64,000 nt of DNA, taken from contig NZ_RCZG01000012.1 of the NCBI RefSeq assembly GCF_006439015.1, forward strand, positions 85,402 to 149,401, in the 5' to 3' direction. The notes beneath the pieces are model-generated. The model was given only the letters and a program-made list of their open reading frames with translations. It searched no databases and had not been told where the DNA came from. Position 1 is the stretch's first letter; every line of letters starts with the position of its first letter. Shown here in pieces: positions 62,304 to 64,000 of this stretch. The stretch comes from Mycolicibacterium hodleri. GTDB taxonomy: Bacteria > Actinomycetota > Actinomycetes > Mycobacteriales > Mycobacteriaceae. A program made the position numbers and the translations under genes.

Positions 62304-63143
62304 TCAGGAAGTGGTGGTGACGAAGTCGATGAGTTCCTCGACGCGTCCGATGAGCTCAGGCTCGAGGTCGTTCCAGTCGCGCACTGTGCCTCGGATACGT
62401 CGCCACGCGGCAGCGATGTCGGCCTGGTCGACGTGCGGCCAATTGAACGCGGCGCAGATACCGTGCTTCCACTCGACGTGGCGTGGAATCACCGGCCACT
62501 TCTTCACGCCGAGACGCGCAGGCTTCACCGCTTGCCATACGTCGACGTAGGGGTGGCCCACCACCAGCGTGTGCTCCCCGCCGGGACCACGCCTCACCTC
62601 CTCGGCGATACGGGCTTCCTTGGACCCGTCGACGAGATGGTCGACCAGAACGCCGAGCCGCCGACCCGGGCCCGGACCGAAGTCGCGCACGATGGCGGCC
62701 AGATCGTCAATGCCACCCAGGTATTCGACGACGACACCCTCTACGCGGAGGTCGGCACCCCACACCTGCTCGACGAGTTCCGCGTCGTGCCGTCCCTCGA
62801 CGTAGATGCGGCTCGCCAGCGCTGTCCGCGCGCGGACTCCCGCCACGGCCACCGAGCCCGACGCCGTTCGCGCCGGAGCCGCCGCCGCCTTCGGCTTGGG
62901 CGCGGTGAGGATCACGGGCTTTCCGTCGACCAGATAGCCGGGGCCAACGGGGAACGGACGGCGGTGCCCGTCGAAGTCCTCGAGTTCCACGCGGCCATAC
63001 TCGACGCGCACGATCGAGCCGACGTATCCGGTCTGCACGTCCTCGACGACGAGACCCACGTCGGCCGCCATCTCGATGGACCGCACGCGCTTGGGGGCGT
63101 GAGGGTTTCGAGCCAGAACGTCGGAACCGTAGAGATCTTTCAC
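62304..63143 (-). CDS. DUF3097 protein (possible Toprim-like fold)
   Basis: A 279-residue actinobacterial protein with DVLARNPHAPKRVRSIEM at the N-terminus, RIYVEGRHDAELVEQVWGAD near 112-131 and LVDHLVDGSKEARIAEEV near 165. The EGxxD...DxxxDGSK arrangement resembles a Toprim metal site, which would suggest nucleic-acid work, but this is inference. ATG 63143. Confidence 0.88.
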   Translation of the reverse strand: MKDLYGSDVLARNPHAPKRVRSIEMAADVGLVVEDVQTGYVGSIVRVEYGRVELEDFDGHRRPFPVGPGYLVDGKPVILTAPKPKAAAAPARTASGSVAVAGVRARTALASRIYVEGRHDAELVEQVWGADLRVEGVVVEYLGGIDDLAAIVRDFGPGPGRRLGVLVDHLVDGSKEARIAEEVRRGPGGEHTLVVGHPYVDVWQAVKPARLGVKKWPVIPRHVEWKHGICAAFNWPHVDQADIAAAWRRIRGTVRDWNDLEPELIGRVEELIDFVTTTS

Positions 63144-63223
63144 GCTTGCGAGCCTAGGAACTGCCGCCGCATTGGGTCAGCCGCCGCGCCGGTTCCGTGA
63201 CCGATCGGTGACCGCCGAGATCG

Positions 63224-63529
63224 TTAGGCCAGCTTGGTCTCGATGTCGTAGAGCACCGCGGAACCGTCGACTTTGGTGATCTTCAAGTGTGCGACGTAGT
63301 CACCGTCGGGCCCCGTGAAGGTGCAATCGAACTCGACGCCCACCTTTGCGTCGGTCCCCGAGGGGCACTTCACGTCATTCGGCGTGAACTTGGTGTTCTT
63401 GGCGACGAAGTCGGTGACCGACTTCTGCGCGTTGTCGGCGTCGATGACCTTCCCGCACCCACCAAGGCCGAGAACGGCGACACCGACGAATAGGGCGGCG
63501 CCGATCCGGCCACCGTGGGTACGAATCAT
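63224..63529 (-). CDS. DUF4333 lipoprotein
   Basis: A 101-residue protein with a signal peptide and lipobox LGGC (Cys25), followed by one DUF4333 domain with VKCPSGTDAKVGVEFDCTFT (two Cys likely disulfide-bonded). DUF4333 is an actinobacterial surface domain of unknown function. ATG 63529. Confidence 0.88.
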   Translation of the reverse strand: MIRTHGGRIGAALFVGVAVLGLGGCGKVIDADNAQKSVTDFVAKNTKFTPNDVKCPSGTDAKVGVEFDCTFTGPDGDYVAHLKITKVDGSAVLYDIETKLA

Positions 63530-63554
63530 GGGCGTGATGCTGCTCCAAGGTCAC

Positions 63555-63702
63555 CTACAGGTCAAGCACAGACACGGGCTTGCCTTGGCGCCCCAGTGGT
63601 GAGAACCCGTCGGTCTGCTCGGTCAAGCCACACGACTTCGCCGCCGTGGTCACGGAAGTGCCTGGCTGGCAGGCACGTCCGCTGATCGTCACGACGGCTA
63701 GC
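63555..63702 (-). pseudogene. 3' end of a minus-strand gene cut by an IS481 element
   Basis: The minus strand reads LAVVTISGRACQPGTSVTTA then AKSCGLTEQTDGFSPLGRQG and a stop at 63555, with host-like codon use (third-position GC near 73%). The frame continues only into insertion-sequence DNA beyond 63703, so about 48 codons of an unknown gene remain. The rest should lie beyond the element, outside the window. Confidence 0.5.
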
Positions 63703-64000
63703 TGTGATGCCCAGGGACGTTGTCCTGTTTTGTATCGGTGAGCCTGTGTGACAGGGAAGGCCTCCGGTTGTGAAGTGGAGCTGTCTAGGAACCGCTTCGC
63801 CAACCAGGAGGCCTTCGTGTCCCACGCTAATGCTGCTTTGACCCCACGCGCACGTTTGAGGCTCGCGGAGCTCGTCGTCGAGAAGGGCTGGACCTACGCC
63901 GCAGCGGCCAAGATGTTCATGGTCTCCTCGCGGACGGCCAAGAAATGGGCGGACCGCTTCCGCACCGAAGGTGCAGCCGGGATGGTCGACCGCAGCTCAC
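63703..64000 (+). mobile_element. IS481-family insertion sequence, left end (runs off right edge)
   Basis: The terminal sequence begins TGTGATGCCCAGGGACGTTG at 63703, directly after GCTAGC (63697-63702). IS481 elements target NCTAGN, so the boundary fits. The transposase gene starts at 63817. The right end is outside the window. Confidence 0.8.
63817..64000 (+). CDS. IS481-family transposase, N-terminal part
   Basis: GTG 63817 has a perfect AGGAGG five bases upstream. The 61 codons seen encode SHANAALTPRARLRLAELVV followed by EKGWTYAAAAKMF and TAKKWADRFRTEG, the helix-turn-helix start of IS481 transposases. No stop or frameshift is seen, so the element may be intact. Confidence 0.88.
   Translation, partial: MSHANAALTPRARLRLAELVVEKGWTYAAAAKMFMVSSRTAKKWADRFRTEGAAGMVDRSS

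Noticed and set aside
1..64000. tRNA, rRNA or CRISPR arrays
   Set aside because: No cloverleaf, rRNA or repeat-spacer pattern was seen; the tandem arrays lack spacers.

Overview
This window looks like the chromosome of a fast-growing mycobacterium (Mycolicibacterium type). It is GC-rich with GTG starts and many 1-8 bp gene overlaps. It carries mycobacterial gene blocks: lprG-P55, ribD-rpe-rsmB-fmt, metK-coaBC-rpoZ-gmk-mihF, the pyr operon, nusB-efp-pepQ, aroQBKC, aroE-mltG-ruvX-alaS and rarA. In M. tuberculosis the pyr block (Rv1379-Rv1385) and the nusB/aro block (Rv2533-Rv2540) lie far apart; here they are adjacent, which I recall as the fast-grower order. The species is inferred and was not checked against a database.

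Region 1-2651: the 5' end of a GNAT gene, then lprG and the P55 efflux pump. Region 2652-17524: a ~14 kb accessory island between P55 and ribD. Its core (4002-13741) is a tightly packed, one-directional cluster: three family-2 glycosyltransferases, one family-4 glycosyltransferase, two small membrane proteins, a large polytopic membrane protein, a condensation-type (PapA-like) acyltransferase, a lipoprotein alpha/beta-hydrolase and a membrane-anchored GH16 glucanase. This reads as a system that makes, acylates, exports and trims a surface polysaccharide or glycolipid. It is followed by decayed mobile DNA: an IS3-family remnant, a small Cys/His protein, and an IS21-type istB whose 5' part is inverted. 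A 95-bp imperfect direct repeat of the ribD 3' end (3020-3114 and 17502-17596, 84/95 identical) brackets the whole island, so it appears to have entered the end of ribD and re-supplied that end.

Region 17525-36220: ribD-rpe-rsmB-fmt, a LemA/DUF2207 pair, priA, a YhhN membrane protein, two tandem HSL-type esterases, an SDR, an acetamidase/formamidase homologue, then metK, coaBC, rpoZ, gmk and mihF. Two paralogous secreted proteins with a shared aromatic C-terminus follow, each with a strong terminator. Short tandem repeats sit in the rpe-rsmB (38 bp) and coaBC-rpoZ (33 bp) gaps.

Region 36281-45039 is the complete UMP operon pyrR-pyrB-pyrC-(membrane protein)-carA-carB-pyrF, with a PyrR-type RNA hairpin next to the pyrR Shine-Dalgarno. 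Region 45150-56524 holds a beta-lactamase-family esterase, nusB-efp-pepQ, shikimate genes (aroQ, aroB, aroK, aroC, aroE), a type IV prepilin peptidase-like protein, mltG and ruvX. Region 56521-63529 holds alaS, a YjbQ protein, a GlsB/YeaQ gene behind a SigF-like promoter, rarA, a TM2 protein, DUF3097 and a DUF4333 lipoprotein. The right edge is the start of an IS481-family element inserted in a CTAG target, apparently truncating a minus-strand gene.
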